A stretch of DNA of 64,000 nucleotides. It comes from Fallopia convolvulus (lineage: Eukaryota; Streptophyta; Magnoliopsida; Caryophyllales; Polygonaceae). Where the stretch lies: NCBI GenBank assembly GCA_964016875.1, contig OZ024721.1, forward strand, positions 7,507,001 to 7,571,000, written 5' to 3'. The notes under the pieces were generated by a model. That model ran no database searches and had not been told where the DNA came from. It was given only the letters and a program-made list of their open reading frames with translations. A program made the position numbers and the translations under genes. Shown piece by piece: positions 22,396 to 35,300 of this stretch (position 1 is the stretch's first letter; each line of letters begins with the position of its first letter).

Positions 22396-23911
22396 TCTAC
22401 TATATATATAAAAGCAATAAGGTTTGGACCCTTCTCATTACGTCACCTAAGATTTCGCCACATGTCGATCCTATATTGAGCCACCTCAGATTTTTACACG
22501 TGTCATTTTTTTATAATTTAGACGTTTTTATAAATATTTCATGTCATAGTCCACATGTCAAATTTTTTCCATGTCACTCATATATTATGTACACATCATA
22601 TTGCCACATAATCTACAAATCTCAATCAATTTTTTAATTTTTTAATATTTGATTACAATAATGTTTTTTTAGAAATTTAGTTACATATTTCGAGAATTTA
22701 CATATAAAAATATTTTTATCATATCTTTATGATCCTAACAACTCTCCAATATAATCTACCAAAGAAACTCCCATAACTATATACCAAGATCTTACCCTAC
22801 ACTACTTTTAAACTACAAAATTAATAATAGATTGTTAATGATCCATATCTATTACTAATAACTAAAGCCGAAGCGATTTCTTCCACCACATTGCGCCACA
22901 TCACCCCTTTATTAAAATAATAGTTTTTTATCGTTAATCATGCCAAACAATTATCTCCAAGTAAACGTAAAGATAAAATAATATTTATAAAAATTTATCA
23001 ACAAATAAATATAAAGATAAAATAATATTAGTATGTTTTACAAATATAGATAAAAAAGAACATTATATTTATCATATTTGTAAAAAATAAATTAAAAAAA
23101 TATAAGAAAAATGTTTACATGTGGCCACATATATCTTTGAAATAAAAATAGCCATAAAAATGATAATATCATGAATTATCTATCTATCTATAGAGTTTGG
23201 TTCCCATAAAACACCCCCTTAACATGAAACGGAAGGAGAATTTTGGGCCCTTTGATCACCTTGATCCAAGGGCTGATCTTCTTTCTCCTTTTATTAAAGA
23301 CGGAGGCAATTATGTCTTTTCCCTCTCTAATTAATTAATCATTTTTTTTGTTTTTAGGGGTAAATTGAAGACTCAATCGATTGAATTTTGCCCTTCGATT
23401 TCGTTCAAACGATATTGAATCGATTTTGCCCTTCGATTGAATCGATTTTTCCCTTCGATTGAAACGGAAGTGGTAAGAGGTAATCGCCGAATCCGAAAGA
23501 TTGTGCCCTTCGATCGAAGATTTCATTCAAACGGAAGATTGTGCCCTTCGATCGAAGATTTCGCAATCGCCGAATCCGAAATCCAACGAGTTTGAATCTG
23601 CGAGTCTCGTTCCAACCATGGCAGAAAGTGGTAAGAGGAATTCACAAATCCATTGAACGAGATCGAACTGTGTGATTTTTCGGAATCGATTGAATTGGTC
23701 AATCGAACTCGTTGAACGAGATCGAACTGTGTGAATTTCGGAATCTATTGAACTGTTCAATCGAACTGTGTGAATCTAGTTGGATTTCGATTAAACCGTG
23801 TGAATCGAACTTAATACTAGGCAAATCTTGAACTATGTGAATCGATTGAACTGTGTGATTCATTGAACTGTGTAAATTTTCCTTTAAACTAGGCCAATCT
23901 TGCAAAATTCG

Positions 23912-24430
23912 ACGTTGCACTTTTCGGACTTAATACTGCACTTTTAGGACTTACAAGTGCACTTTTCATACTTAAATAACGCACTTTGAACAATGAATTC
24001 CTCTTCTCGTTGATACTTTGAACTAATCATAAAGAAGTAATACTAGCAAATGAGAATGCACTTTTAGGACTTAATAATGCACTTTTCATACTTACTTGCA
24101 CTTTTCATAAAGGAGTATTACTAGTATATGACAATGCACTTTTCAGACTTACTAGTGCACTTTTTATACTTAACAATGCACTTTTCATTTTTGTTTAGAG
24201 AACATATATTTGACCATATAGATATTTCATTTGTTATAGAGAACATATTTTTACTGCACTTTTCACAGTTAATAATGCAATTTTTACACTTAAGAGTGCA
24301 CTTTTTCTACTTAATAGCATTTTTTATATCTTTTACTTTTCACTGATTTAGTTAGTAGTTTAGGTAATGTACTTTTCCTAGTATACAATGCACTTTATTA
24401 TACTTTCAATGCACTTTTACTGATTTTCAA
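23912..24430. repeat. Dispersed TGCACTTTT motif array in MULE-3
   Basis: More than 15 copies of GCACTTTT followed by about 8-12 bases that often include ACTTA or ACTTAATAAT, irregularly spaced. Starts include about 23927, 23942, 24056 and 24173. The array is too irregular for a satellite and may be subterminal motif expansion. Confidence 0.7.
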
Positions 24431-24466
24431 CTAACACCTTTATATTTCCCTTTTATGTTGTTGTAG

Positions 24467-24632
24467 TGGGGACATCAAACTCTTCCTCAACTACTATTCT
24501 GAATGAGGAATCACCTAAGAACAGTGGTGAATATTTCATTGAGCTATCTCAAGGGGGAACGACATACTATTTGCACACATGTCCATCCGAGTTGAAACCA
24601 TATGAAGGTCAAATTTTTGTTTTAGTACAAGT
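24467..24632 (+). pseudogene. FAR1/FRS-like N-terminal exon fragment captured or left in MULE-3
   Basis: After a splice-acceptor-like TTGTAG the sequence stays open for about 55 codons. It contains an acidic, serine-rich start (TSNSSSTTILNEESPKNSGEY) and then TCPSELKPYEGQIF. This resembles the segment just before the FAR1 DNA-binding domain in FAR1/FHY3-related plant proteins, which derive from Mutator-type transposases. The FAR1 domain that should follow is absent, as the tRNA-like module begins instead. It may be a captured host exon or the relic of the element's own transposase. The identification rests on a short stretch. Confidence 0.45.
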
Positions 24633-24704
24633 AGCCTATTAGCTCAAATGGTAGAGCGGTGTGTTTTGTCCACAAAGATGTAGGTTCGATTCCTACATGG
24701 GCTA
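24633..24704 (+). tRNA. tRNA-like module 1 in MULE-3 (loop reads UUG)
   Basis: It folds as a tRNA: acceptor AGCCTAT/ATGGGCT (one G-U), D-arm GCTC/GAGC, a 5-bp T-arm GTAGG/CCTAC with loop TTCGATT, and discriminator A. The anticodon arm GTGTG/CACAA has four good pairs, with loop TTTTGTC giving UUG at the anticodon position. Position 37 is U, unusual for a tRNA. It has A-box (TAGCTCAAATGG) and B-box (GGTTCGATTCC) sequences. Because diverged copies occur in the other MULEs, I treat it as a tRNA-derived module, probably not a working gene. Confidence 0.55.
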
Positions 24705-24840
24705 ATATGATATCTTACAAAAATTAATTCTTAACACATTTATTCCTAACCTAACTAGCTAGGTACTAAAAGAAGTTATATTTTATCGTGTGTCAAATAC
24801 CTAATAAACCACTATTTTTCAAAGAAGATCATGATCAAAT

Positions 24841-24911
24841 TAGCTTATATGGGATTCGAACCCACATCTCTATGCATAAGCACATTTCTCTTCCATTTGA
24901 GCTAATAAGCT
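24841..24911 (-). tRNA. tRNA-like module 2 in MULE-3, degenerate
   Basis: On the minus strand the acceptor AGCTTAT/ATAAGCT pairs perfectly, and the D-arm region and the T-loop GGTTCGAATCCC are clear. The anticodon arm does not pair well, so it is unlikely to be functional. It points toward module 1, 136 bases away. Confidence 0.5.
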
Positions 24912-24918
24912 TTTCTTA

Positions 24919-25415
24919 AATTAATGCACTTTTACATGTTTTTAATGCACTTTTTGACATTATACTTGCACTTCTTTCTTATGCACTATTATTAGTTTAT
25001 CGTGCACTTTTACATGTTTTTAAATGCATTTTTACATGTTTTTAATGCACTTTTTGACATTATACTTGCACTTCTTTCTTATGCACTATTATTAGTTTAT
25101 GGTGCACTTTTACATGTTTTTAATGTACTTTTACATGTTTTTAATGCACTTTTTGACATTATACTTGCACTTCTTTCTTATGCACTATTATTAGTTTCTG
25201 GTGCACTTTTACATGTTTTTAATGCACTTTTACATGTTTTAATGCTTTTTTTGACATTATACTTGCACTTCTTTCTTATGCACTATTATTAGTTTGTGGT
25301 GCACTTTTACATGTTTTTAATGCCCTTTTTGACATTATACTTGCACTTACTTCTTATGCACTATTATTAGTTTCTGGTGCACTTTTACATGTTTTTAATG
25401 CACTTTTACATTGTT
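24919..25415. repeat. Tandem repeat, about 75-120 bp units, in MULE-3
   Basis: About five units, each containing TTTTTGACATTATACTTGCAC, CTTATGCACTATTATTAG and GTGCACTTTTACATG, with small changes between them. It is a local amplification of the same TGCACTTTT motif and explains the repeated peptide in frames here. Confidence 0.85.
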
Positions 25416-28162
25416 ATTCGATTGCTACTGGATCTACCGAATGCTAAAGAGAAGGAAGGAACAAAGGCGAAGAGCCAGGAATTTTGCTCGAAATGGCGGT
25501 CTATTGCTACAAGAAATGGCCTCAAGTGACTGTATTGTGGAGAAAACCAAGATTCTGAATGGGTGAAAGTCAGAATGGGTGAAAGAAATGCAAAAGGAAA
25601 TGTAAACATCGACACAAACCACTGATTTCACAGCAAATTCCTAAGCTCGTCACAAATCAAAACAGAACACATCGATTAACATACAAAATTCATCGGCAAA
25701 TTTCCTTCTTCAATCGCATAAACAAAGAACAAAAAATATCAAAATCTGGCAAATTTCCTTCTTTAATCGCATAAGGTGAAGAAAATTAGGGCTTATACCT
25801 TTTCGATTTGTTTTTGGAGGCATCGTGATTCGTGGGAGAGATTGAAGGCGAAGGTGAGGGCGATGGACCGAATCACGTTCCTGGATCGAGCGTTTGTGGA
25901 GCCTTCGATCGGTTGGAGACTTCGATCGTCCGTCGTCCTTCGATCGTCCGTCATCCTTCGATCGTCCGTCGTCCTTCGTTTGTTTTGGGAGAAATTGGGT
26001 TTAATTTTGTTGGATTGGATCGCGTCCGTCGTCCTTCGATCGGTTGGAGTCTTTAATATAACTTTGGGCTTATTTTTGATATTTGAGAGTGAAGTTAAGG
26101 GTATAGAAATTGGGTGTATTTACAAAATTGCCACCTTGCTGATTTGTTTTATTTTTTTTTTCAAAATCATAGGAGTAATCTGAGCCATTGGATCATGTGA
26201 TCCAACGGCTGACAACTCTCCTTCCGTTTCATGTTAAGGGTTGGTTTCATTTGAACCAAACTCTCTATCTATAACTATATATTAAAGTTGAACCTTTTCA
26301 AACCATTAGAACAATTCTGACCCCACCTTATATTTAAAAAGTAATTTTGTATTCTTATTATTTATAATTTTTTCTTTTAAATTTTCAAAAAAATCTATCA
26401 AATTTTTATAAAAAATAACGTTCTAATATATTTAATAAAAAATTAAAAGAAAGGAAAAAAAACATAAGATTTTTTTAATATATAATGATAGATTGTTATC
26501 ATAATAAGGTAGGAAAATATTTTTACTATTAATTTTTTCTATCTAAAACTAATTTATTTTATCTTTATCCTTTTATCTAAAACTAATTAATTTTACTATT
26601 AATTTTAATATTAATTTTTTCTATCTAAAACTAATTTGGAAAAAAAATTCAAATTTTAATTAAAAAGAAAATTTTATTTTATCTTTATCCTTTTATCTAT
26701 TTATGTAAAAGATTTATCTTAAATCAAATTTAGATAAAAAAATTAAAAAAAATTAAATATGTGTATAATTACTTGCTTAAATTAAATTTTGATAAAAAAA
26801 TTATATTATCTTTTCATTAATTTTCTTTTTGGATTATTTATGTTAATATTTAAAAAAAATTATCTTAATAATCTATGTTTATCTTCAATTTTAAACTTAA
26901 TAATCTAGATTTCATTTGTTTTATTTGATTTCAAAAACAAAATAATTTTTATACATATTATAGTCAATAATTTTATATTAAATTTTTCTTTTTTTATATT
27001 TTTTTTATAATATATCTAAAAAATATCAAGTCATAGTCGTGCAAGGCACGACGGGTACAACTAGTATATAATATGATCATAGAGGAGGGTTTTGATGAAA
27101 ACATTTCTTAGGGTGAGAACTAAGTTCAAATTTAGAGTGTTGGATCAAGAGTATGTACGGATGAGATTAAACAAAAAAAAACTAAACCATCAATAAAGGA
27201 CACGGAATGTAATTTAGAAAAAAAATCAAAATGTTCCAAAATACCCTTCATTCTCCCCAAACACTTATCCCTTTCAAGCAACCCTAGGAAAGAACGTATA
27301 GAGAATCAGGACGGAGCGACGAACGGCGTATCTTCTCCGCCTAGTCAAAGTCTACATTTCTTCTCCAAATTGATCAGTTGGAACTTGTACTTCTCAATTG
27401 AATTTTGTTCCTAGAGAATCAAGACGTTGATTGAGCCACCAGGATGAGAGGCGGCTCCGATCAATTGGTGGTGATGGTGGTGGTATTTAAAACGACCGAG
27501 CTTCTCTTCCCTAATCTCTTCTCTTCTCTCGACCGAGCTTCTCCTTTCGTCTTTTTTGTGATTTGCCCTCTTCTTGATTTCCTTGTTCTAATTAATGTTG
27601 TAGATCTGGACTTCAACCGATTTTTTGCTATTGCAGGAATGGAATGCGCCCAAGCCGAGGCATTTGCCGCTCTTGGATGCTGATTTACAACGCGAACCTG
27701 TGAGTACGTTCTTGTTGCTCAATCTTCCTTCTTTTGTTATATGATTGTTGGCTAAATTGCAGAAATTCATGTTTGCTAATACTTCCAATTATAGTTGGAT
27801 TAATAATTTTTCCTTTATTATTTTGAATACTTTACCAGTGATAGAGAGAGCAGCTTGAGTCGTGGTCTCGTTTGCCGAATCAAGGGTGGAAGCCTTGCGC
27901 CGATTCAGTTGACACCTCTGGTAAGTTGTTCATCCGTGCTTCTGCTTGATTGATATGAGAGGGATAATAATTAGGGTGTATGTACGTTGCTGGTCTGAAT
28001 TTTCCATTTGATTGGCAGCGTTACCTGAAAAGTCTAATGGATACATCCAAATGTTTCTGGATGGGTCTGTCCATCTTGTGCGCCCTCTATTGGGTTAGAA
28101 GAGAAAATTCACATTGCTTGCATATGATGTGGTGTTTGTGTAAAATCATTTATCACTTTAAA

Positions 28163-28233
28163 AGCCTATTAGCTCAAATGGTAGAGCAATGTGCATTTGC
28201 ACATAGATGTGAGTTCAAATCTCACATAAGCTA
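28163..28233 (+). tRNA. tRNA-like module 3 in MULE-1, degenerate
   Basis: The acceptor AGCCTAT/ATAAGCT has one mismatch. The D-arm GCTC/GAGC and a long T-stem with loop TTCAAAT are present. The anticodon arm has become a perfect hairpin, ATGTGC-ATTT-GCACAT, which gives no proper seven-base loop. It is a relic, close in sequence to module 4 in the inverted MULE copy. Confidence 0.5.
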
Positions 28234-28249
28234 ATTATATAAACGCTTT

Positions 28250-28810
28250 ATATATTTTGGTTCATTATAACTCTTCTTTCGGTTCATGATTTTGCAAGCT
28301 CGGGTTCATAATAGTTCATCTTACAGTTCATGTGTTTTGGGTTCATGACATTAGTTCTTTTGGTTCATAGTAAATTAAAGTTTGGTTCATAATAATTCAT
28401 CTTACAATTCATGTCTTTAAGTCATACATACTAGTTGTAATTTTGGTTCATGACATTTGTTTTTTGGTTCAAAGTACATTAAAGTTTGGTTCATGCGTTT
28501 TTAAGTGTACTTGTTATTTCAATTTATACTTGTAGATTGATTGAATACTACCTATGATTTTAAATTACATTGTTATTGCAATAGTTAACTAGAAGCAGTG
28601 GAAATCACTACAGATGCTACGCAATGGAAAGGGTCCATTTTGAGAAAATAATGTAAAAGATTGATCCTTGATTACTTACACGGTTCATAGAATTAATTAC
28701 ACAATTAATAGTGTTCGACATGAATGTTCATAGTGTTCGACATGAAGGTTCATATTGTTCAACATGAAGGTTCATAGTGTTGAACACGAAGGTTCATGGG
28801 TTTTAAATAA
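28250..28810. repeat. GGTTCAT motif array in MULE-1
   Basis: TTGGTTCAT, GGTTCATAA and GGTTCATG recur about 20 times with irregular spacing, and the complement (ATGAACC) is frequent at 36110-36370 in MULE-2. The layout is the same as the TGCACTTTT array of MULE-3 but with another motif. Confidence 0.65.
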
Positions 28811-31714
28811 TCAGTTCATTTAACAAAAAATGCATAAAATTTGTAAAGAAGACATTCAGCTCATTGGGTTCGATGTGAAGTCAAAAACAACCTTAAAAGC
28901 AATTACAATGTAGCAAAGTGATTTGTCAAATACAAAGTAACATAAAAAATAGACAACTTAATCCCCAAAAAACATAACAACTACTAAAAAGACAAATAGA
29001 GAATTGGAACTTCAATGTTCAATCTTGAGAATGAAATAAGAACAATCTTGTGATAAGTGAAGAATGTAGGTGTCACTAGCTTCATCATGATTATCCAATG
29101 GAACTCCATCAACATTCTCATCATTATCAATACCCTTCAATGAAATCCCATCAATACTAGCATCATTATCCGAATGAGACAAGTTAGGATGACCGGAGCT
29201 TGATGAACAGTCTACAATATAAAAAAGGAAAAAATTAAGCTAATTTATAAGCAACATGGAACACATAATGGGTAATAAAAATGTGAAAAAAACATTTTTC
29301 TTTTGGTTCACAATTATTATCATTACGGTTCATAATATTACACTATAAGGTTCATTAAAAATCACAATGCAGTTCATGTAAATAACAATAGTATTTGACA
29401 TAAATTATATCAAATTTGGTCATTTTTTGGTGGATTTGGAAACCAAATGAACAGTGTCTATTAGTTTACTTCAAATGTTAGGATGATCGGATCTTGATGA
29501 ACCCATCAACACTAACATCATTATCAAGACCCTTCAATTGAACCCCATCAATACTATCATCATTAACATTATTAGACAAATTAGGTTGATCGGAGCTTGA
29601 TGAACAACCTACAATAAAAAAGGAGAAAAAGAAGAGATCTAGTAAAAATGTGCAAAATACCGTTTTCCAGTTGGTTCACAAATATTGTCATTTTGATTCA
29701 TAATATTAAACAGGAAGGTTCACTGAAAATAATATTGCGGTTCATATAAAATAACAATACGAATTTTATGTGATTCGATCTAACAAAGGTCACAAAGATA
29801 CTAATTGCTTATTCAAAACAATATCCTACTAGTCAATGTGGATAACTAGGCATAGACATATACACAAAAGCATCATATTCAACAAAGCATACTAAGCATC
29901 ATATGCAAACATTTATTTTATCCACAAGGAGGAATTTGAACAGTAAAACATCATCAATACATGAAAAGGTCTTGCAATTTGTCCACATTATCTTCATATT
30001 CACTAATTAGAATAGTAAAAACAATATTCCAAGACAAATTAGCAAAACATGCTCATTGAGACATTTTATCAAACACTTTGTGGGCAATCAAATAAACATA
30101 CAAATTTTAATTCTAGTTTCTATAAAATATTCTTTCCAATCCCAAAACCAAGAGTACAACACATTTCTCCATGATCTCAAGCAACAAAGAACCATAAACA
30201 ACAACAAATTTAGGAATTATTTGAGAGCAACAAATCATCCACCAAACTAAACTCTTCTTTAAGTATTCTTCATAACCACTTACATAAATTCATTGTGCCT
30301 TCAATTTGGAGTAGGAGTATGGATCGAACGAAGGGGAGATCGAGATCAAAAGGGAGATTGAGATCGAAAGGGAGATCGAGATCGAAAGAGGGATCGAAGG
30401 GGAGATCGTGGTTGGCTGAAATCACGAACAAGAGTCGGAGAGATCGGCTACACTTAGATTTAGGGGCTGGAAATTATAAAAATTAGAGTAGTGTGATAAA
30501 AATACCCTTCTAGCTTTACAAAAATAAAGGAGTGTGAATGTTGATAGCAGCCCATCTGGACCCTTAATCTCAAAAAATCAACGGATGAGAGTTGTTCTTA
30601 TTTCTTAGGATAAGAATTGTTCTCATTTGATCCCCAATCTATGATCATATATGTAAGTATATAATGAATGATTAGGGATCAAATGAGAACAATTCTTATC
30701 CTAAGAAATGAGAACAACTCTCATCCGTTAATTTTGTGAGATTAAGGGTTCAGATGGGCTACTCTCAACACTCACACTCCTCTATTTTTTAAAGCTGGAA
30801 GGGTATTTTTGTCACACTCCTCTATTTTTTATAATTTCCAGCCCCTTGTAGCTATCTCTTTGAGACTCTCGTACGTGATTTCAGCCACCAACGGTTTCTC
30901 TTTCTTTCGATCTCCCCTAAACCACGACGTACGACTCTCGATCTCTCTTTCGATCTTGATCTCCCCTTCGATCGATACTAACTCTTACTCCAAATTGAAG
31001 AAACAATGAATTTAGGTAAGTGATTTATGAAGAGTGCTTAAGAAGAGTTTACATTGGTGGATGCTTTATTGCTCTCAAATAATCCCTTAATTTGTTGTTG
31101 TTTAGTGTTCTTTGTTGCTTGAGATCATGGAGAAATGTGTTGTACTCTTGGTTTTTGGGATTAGAAACAAATTTTATAGAAACTAGAATTTAAACTTGTA
31201 TGCTTATTTGATTGCCCACAAAGTGTTTGATAAAATGTCTCAATGAGCATGTTTTGCTAAAATGACTTGGAATATTGCTTCTATTGTTATAATTAGAGGA
31301 TATGAAGCTAATGTGGACAGATTACAATTCCTTTTCATGTATTGATGATGTTTTAGGGTTCAAATCCCCTCTTAGGAATGAAATGAATGCTTGCATATTA
31401 TTTTCTAAGTGATTATTATCCTTTCTTGGATACGATGTTTTCGTGTATATGTTTATGCCTAGTTATCCACATTGACTAGTAGGATATTGTTTTGAATCAG
31501 CAATTAGTAACCTTGTGACCTTTACTAAATCGCTTCACTTGCAATACGTATTGTTATTTTATAAGAACCGCATTGTTATTTTCAATGAACCTTCATGTTT
31601 AATATTATGAACCACAACGACAATATTTGTGAACCAAATGAAAAAACAATATTTTTCACATTTTATCGCTCATTATGTGTTCCATATTGCTTCTAAATTA
31701 ACTTATTTTATTGT

Positions 31715-31880
31715 AGGTTGTTCATCAAGCTCCGGTCATCCTAACTTGTCTCAGTCGGATAATGATGCTAGTATTGATGGAGTTTCATTGAAGGGTCTTG
31801 ATAATGATGAGAATATTGATGGAGTTACATTGAATGACCATGATGAAGCTAGTGATGCCTACATTCTTCACTTGTCATAA
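31715..31880 (+). pseudogene. Exon-like segment shared by MULE-1 and MULE-2
   Basis: After TATTGTAG (acceptor-like) it is open for about 55 codons. The peptide is serine-rich and then acidic, with an internal near-repeat (SIDGVSLKGLDND, NIDGVTLNDHDE). Its place after a TTGTAG acceptor parallels the FAR1-like exon of MULE-3, so it may be the start of a related protein. I do not recognise a family. Diverged copies lie on the other strand at 29040-29215 and 29480-29620. Confidence 0.4.
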
Positions 31881-32361
31881 GATTGTTCTCATTTCATTCC
31901 CAAGGTCAAACATTAAAGTTCCAGTTCTCTATTTGTCTTTTTAGTAGTTGTTATGTATTTTGGGGATTAAGTTGTCTTTTACTTTGAGTTTGACAAAACA
32001 CTTTGCTACATTGTAATTGCTTTTAATGTTGTATTAGGGTAGACTTCACGTCGAACCCAATGAGCCGAAAGCATTCTTTACAAATTTAATGCATTTTTTG
32101 TTAAATGAACTGATTATTTACAATTCATGCACCTTCATGTTGAACACTATGAACCTTCATGATGAACACTATGAACCTTCAAGTTGAACACTATGAACCG
32201 CATAATTAATACTAGTAAATAGATTTCAAAGTCTAAAATGTTTTACCCATCTCTATAAAATACACAATTTAAGTTAACATGACAAATTATGCCATTTATA
32301 TCACTGAAAGATCAACATCGAGCAAAAACCATTAGATATTCATTTTATTTGTTAGTGAGAA

Positions 32362-35300
32362 TGTAACACCCCCTTTCTACCCTGGAGGTATTACCGCCAG
32401 TAACCCCGATTAAGACGAAACCGAAGCTACCCAAGGCTTTAAACTGACTGAACAAACTAAAACAAGGTAAATGAAACCATTTAAAACCTAACAAAATTAA
32501 GTAAAACTTTACAGCGGAAAAGAGAATAAAAGGTCTTATACAAGCCTTAACTTAAAAAGAATTAGTAAATAAATAGAACAACCTTCTATTTAAACAAAGT
32601 CTTCATCAAGTCTTCATAAAGTTCTTATTTCTGAAACTCAGCTTCACTTTGAAGTAGTTCAACCATGATCTTCACTCAAGTATAGCCATTGAAACCTTTC
32701 TTCAACTTCTGGAGCTTCAAACCTCTAAATCCGCCTCTTGAATCAACTTCCAAGAAGAACATGATGTACCGTAAACCAACGGTGGACACCAGCCGACCAT
32801 ATAAAAGAAAAGAAGAAGGACGGGTTAGTCTAATGAAAGACTAAGCAAGCGGAGAATCTAACTTGGTTCTTATGGTTGTAACTAAACATATTGGCATCAA
32901 AATCGGAATAGACTCAGATTATGATCCAACAGTTAGCAGTCTTATAGAAGATAAGAAGGAGACTCGCATAATCAAGAGAGAGAATACCACCGCTTGTGGT
33001 TTATTTAAGAAGCATAAACAATTGTTGGGAACTCATATTAATCACATAACATCTTGAAAAGTCTCCATCGACTAATCAGATTGACTTAATCAAAGTTTTA
33101 TTAAGAATCATTCATAACCGGGAGTAAGAATGGTTATCGAATAGACTACCCATCTGGGTAAATTAATGTGCCTAACGCACTTGTCTTATATCACTTTCAA
33201 AACTTTTATAAACATATTGGTAACTTTTAATCGACGGAAACCGCCGAGAATCCACATGTAGATGTGACGTCAAGATGAGAGGGATTATTTCAACCATGAT
33301 CATTGACGAACAACTAGTACCAATTGCACTTAGCTAGAGTGCATAACACCTCCTCCAGCGTTGAGTGAGGTATGAGTCATGACTCGAATGTTGGGATATG
33401 ATAGCGAACTAAACCCCCCAACATAGACTGTGTTATAAAGAGGTCATTGGAGACTCGGCTCCTACCCTTGAAAACTAACTTACTTCATAATAATGTCTCA
33501 GCATGAGACAACATACAAGGTCACACATAACGGACCTAAATCCAGTTCTATCGCAAAACTGAATAAATAACAGGTCATTATTTCTAACAAATATAACAAC
33601 TTATCATATTTTATCGAGCACACAAGTTATTCCCAACACAAATATTAAATGGGATTCAATTCCTCATTTAATAACCATAATGCAAGAGAGAACCGTCCAC
33701 TTGCCTTATACGAGATATCTCCACTTAAAGCGATTAGTTTCATCTCGAACGACGTGCATCCAAGACTCGAGCTCGGGTTGTACCGGAAAAGAATAGAGAA
33801 ATAAATTATAATCAATTTATTTCCATTTTAAGATTAACTACAAATTATTATGTCCTTATAATAATTTGTCAAGTATTTGCTTGACTTAATCCGGCTTTAT
33901 AACTTAACCAATTCGATAAATCACGCCTTACGAGATTTAATACGAAAATCTAACTTCGAATGATCTTATCCTAAAAATCATTCCAAAAATATAAGTCAAG
34001 CTCAAAAGACGAAAATTACCTAGCGATACGCTTTCGGGATTTGCTTGCACGCAAATCGAGGTGGCACGCAAAACGATGCAATGCGCAAAACGAGGCAACA
34101 TGTGAATCAACACGATCCATCGGAATCCATGTCACGCATACCGAGGCAAACCGGGTCCAAACACCTTTTCCTTTTCCTTTTAAAACTCAAAAAGGCCGAA
34201 AATAAAGTGAGCGATGAGCTAACTTCGCCGACGTCTAGCGACTTCGTCTGACATCCGTTTTGAGTGATTCAACCGACAGTTGGAATTCCTAATTACCCTC
34301 TACCTATTGTTGGCAATGGATGTTTAATTCGTCAAATCAAGTCGGAGAACGGAGGTGATAAAAACAGCTCGTGGTCATCTCGAAAGATGAAGCTGAAAAA
34401 CCAGGTTTGTTGAGCCATCTTTGTCGACTTATGGAGGCGACACCAGGCATAGGGTGGCGCGACTATAAGCGACAGTGGAAAGCCCATGTTTCCACCTTCA
34501 AACTGTTGGCAACGGCTCCGCTATTGGTTGCCGGAAGACGGATAACGAAGGCGACGAAAGTCACTCGTCAAAGCTGAATTTTCTGGGCAAAAGAAACCAG
34601 CAGACATGTTGGTCACGAAGGCCTGTTCAGCGGCGTCCAGCGGTGGCCTAGGGGCGGAAAAGGCGACGGGGGTGGTGGTTCTGGAAAGCTGGGGAACACC
34701 CCTTCCTACTTTCTGCAGTGGTGGGTGCTTTGGTGGTCGGAGTAAGGCGCACGAAGCCCGCGAACTTGGCCCGTCACCATTTCGGAAAAAATCTGGAACA
34801 CCAGTACCACGATCTGTTTTGGAGGATTTTGGATCGATTCTTGAATCCTTTTGTCCAAATTGATTGAGGGATATTATAGATCACTTCATCCTCGACATAT
34901 AGCAATTTGAATCACCAATTTTGGTTGAGAAACGAGTTCACAATCGAATTTTGAAGTTTGGGTGTTCTAGGTCAAAACAGACGAGAATTCTTCGGGTTTG
35001 AATTTGGGCACCCTCCTCCCAATTCGAGCAGCCCCCTCCTCTTTAATGGAATCCTTACCTCCCTCCTGCCTTTTTTATTCCATGAATAGTGCCCGAAAGG
35101 CCTCCATGAGATGCCACCTGTTCGTGCCAATGATGCCAGATAACAGAGGAGAACGAAGTGGCACACGAACAAATGGGTGACGAGATGGTGAGATGGTGAC
35201 CGGAGGCTGATGCCATGAAGATGAGCGAATGGTGACGCAGGCGGCGCAGCCATCGGGGCTCGGGCTTACTCATCTTTGGGAAGAAGACAAAGTCCTAATA

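Larger units (their letters stand above)
23193..26264. mobile_element. Mutator-like element (MULE-3), 3.07 kb
   Basis: The ends are inverted repeats of about 90 bases sharing GAGTTTGGTTC and CTTAACATGAAACGGAAGGAG, and both flanks carry the exact 9-bp repeat ctatctata (23184-23192 and 26265-26273). Nine-base target duplications are typical of Mutator elements. Inside are a FAR1-like exon, two tRNA-like modules, and long arrays of a TGCACTTTT motif. There is no transposase of useful length. Confidence 0.85.
22396..27064 (+). mobile_element. Non-autonomous Helitron with a MULE inserted in it
   Basis: It starts TCTACTATATATATAAAAGC after an A and ends CTAG before a T. Its 3' hairpin CGTGC-AAG-GCACG lies about 11 bases before the end (27039-27051), the standard Helitron layout. 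No Rep or helicase sequence is present. A second Helitron-type 5' end, TCTATAACTATATATTAAAG, is visible around 26268, its first bases being duplicated by the MULE insertion. The 3' end could therefore belong to a smaller Helitron with the 22396 end upstream of it. Confidence 0.75.
27082..30640 (+). mobile_element. Mutator-like element MULE-1, 3.56 kb
   Basis: It is flanked by the exact 9-bp repeat ATGATCATA (27073-27081 and 30641-30649). The ends are imperfect inverted repeats: GAGGAGGGTTTTGATGAAAA on the left, AGATTGGGGATCAAATGAG on the right (complement), each followed by motifs such as TTCTTAGG and GAGAACTAAG. Inside are a tRNA-like module, a region of GGTTCAT motifs, and two copies (about 29040-29215 and 29480-29620) of an exon-like segment on the minus strand. 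No transposase was found. Confidence 0.85.

Noticed and set aside
24633..24704. A working tRNA-Gln gene
   Set aside because: The fold is good, but U at position 37, a mismatch at the end of the anticodon stem and related decayed copies in MULEs argue for a transposon-borne module.
24919..25415. Regular repeats that could be taken for a CRISPR-like array
   Set aside because: The units are 75-120 bp AT-rich tandem copies built on TGCACTTTT inside a MULE. There are no unique spacers, and the sequence is plant DNA.
25776..26183. 135-codon frame with repeated RSSVVLRSSV
   Set aside because: It comes from tandem copies of CGATCGTCCGTCGTCCTT in the MULE-3 end region; the overlapping frame shows the same repeat. 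Not a gene.
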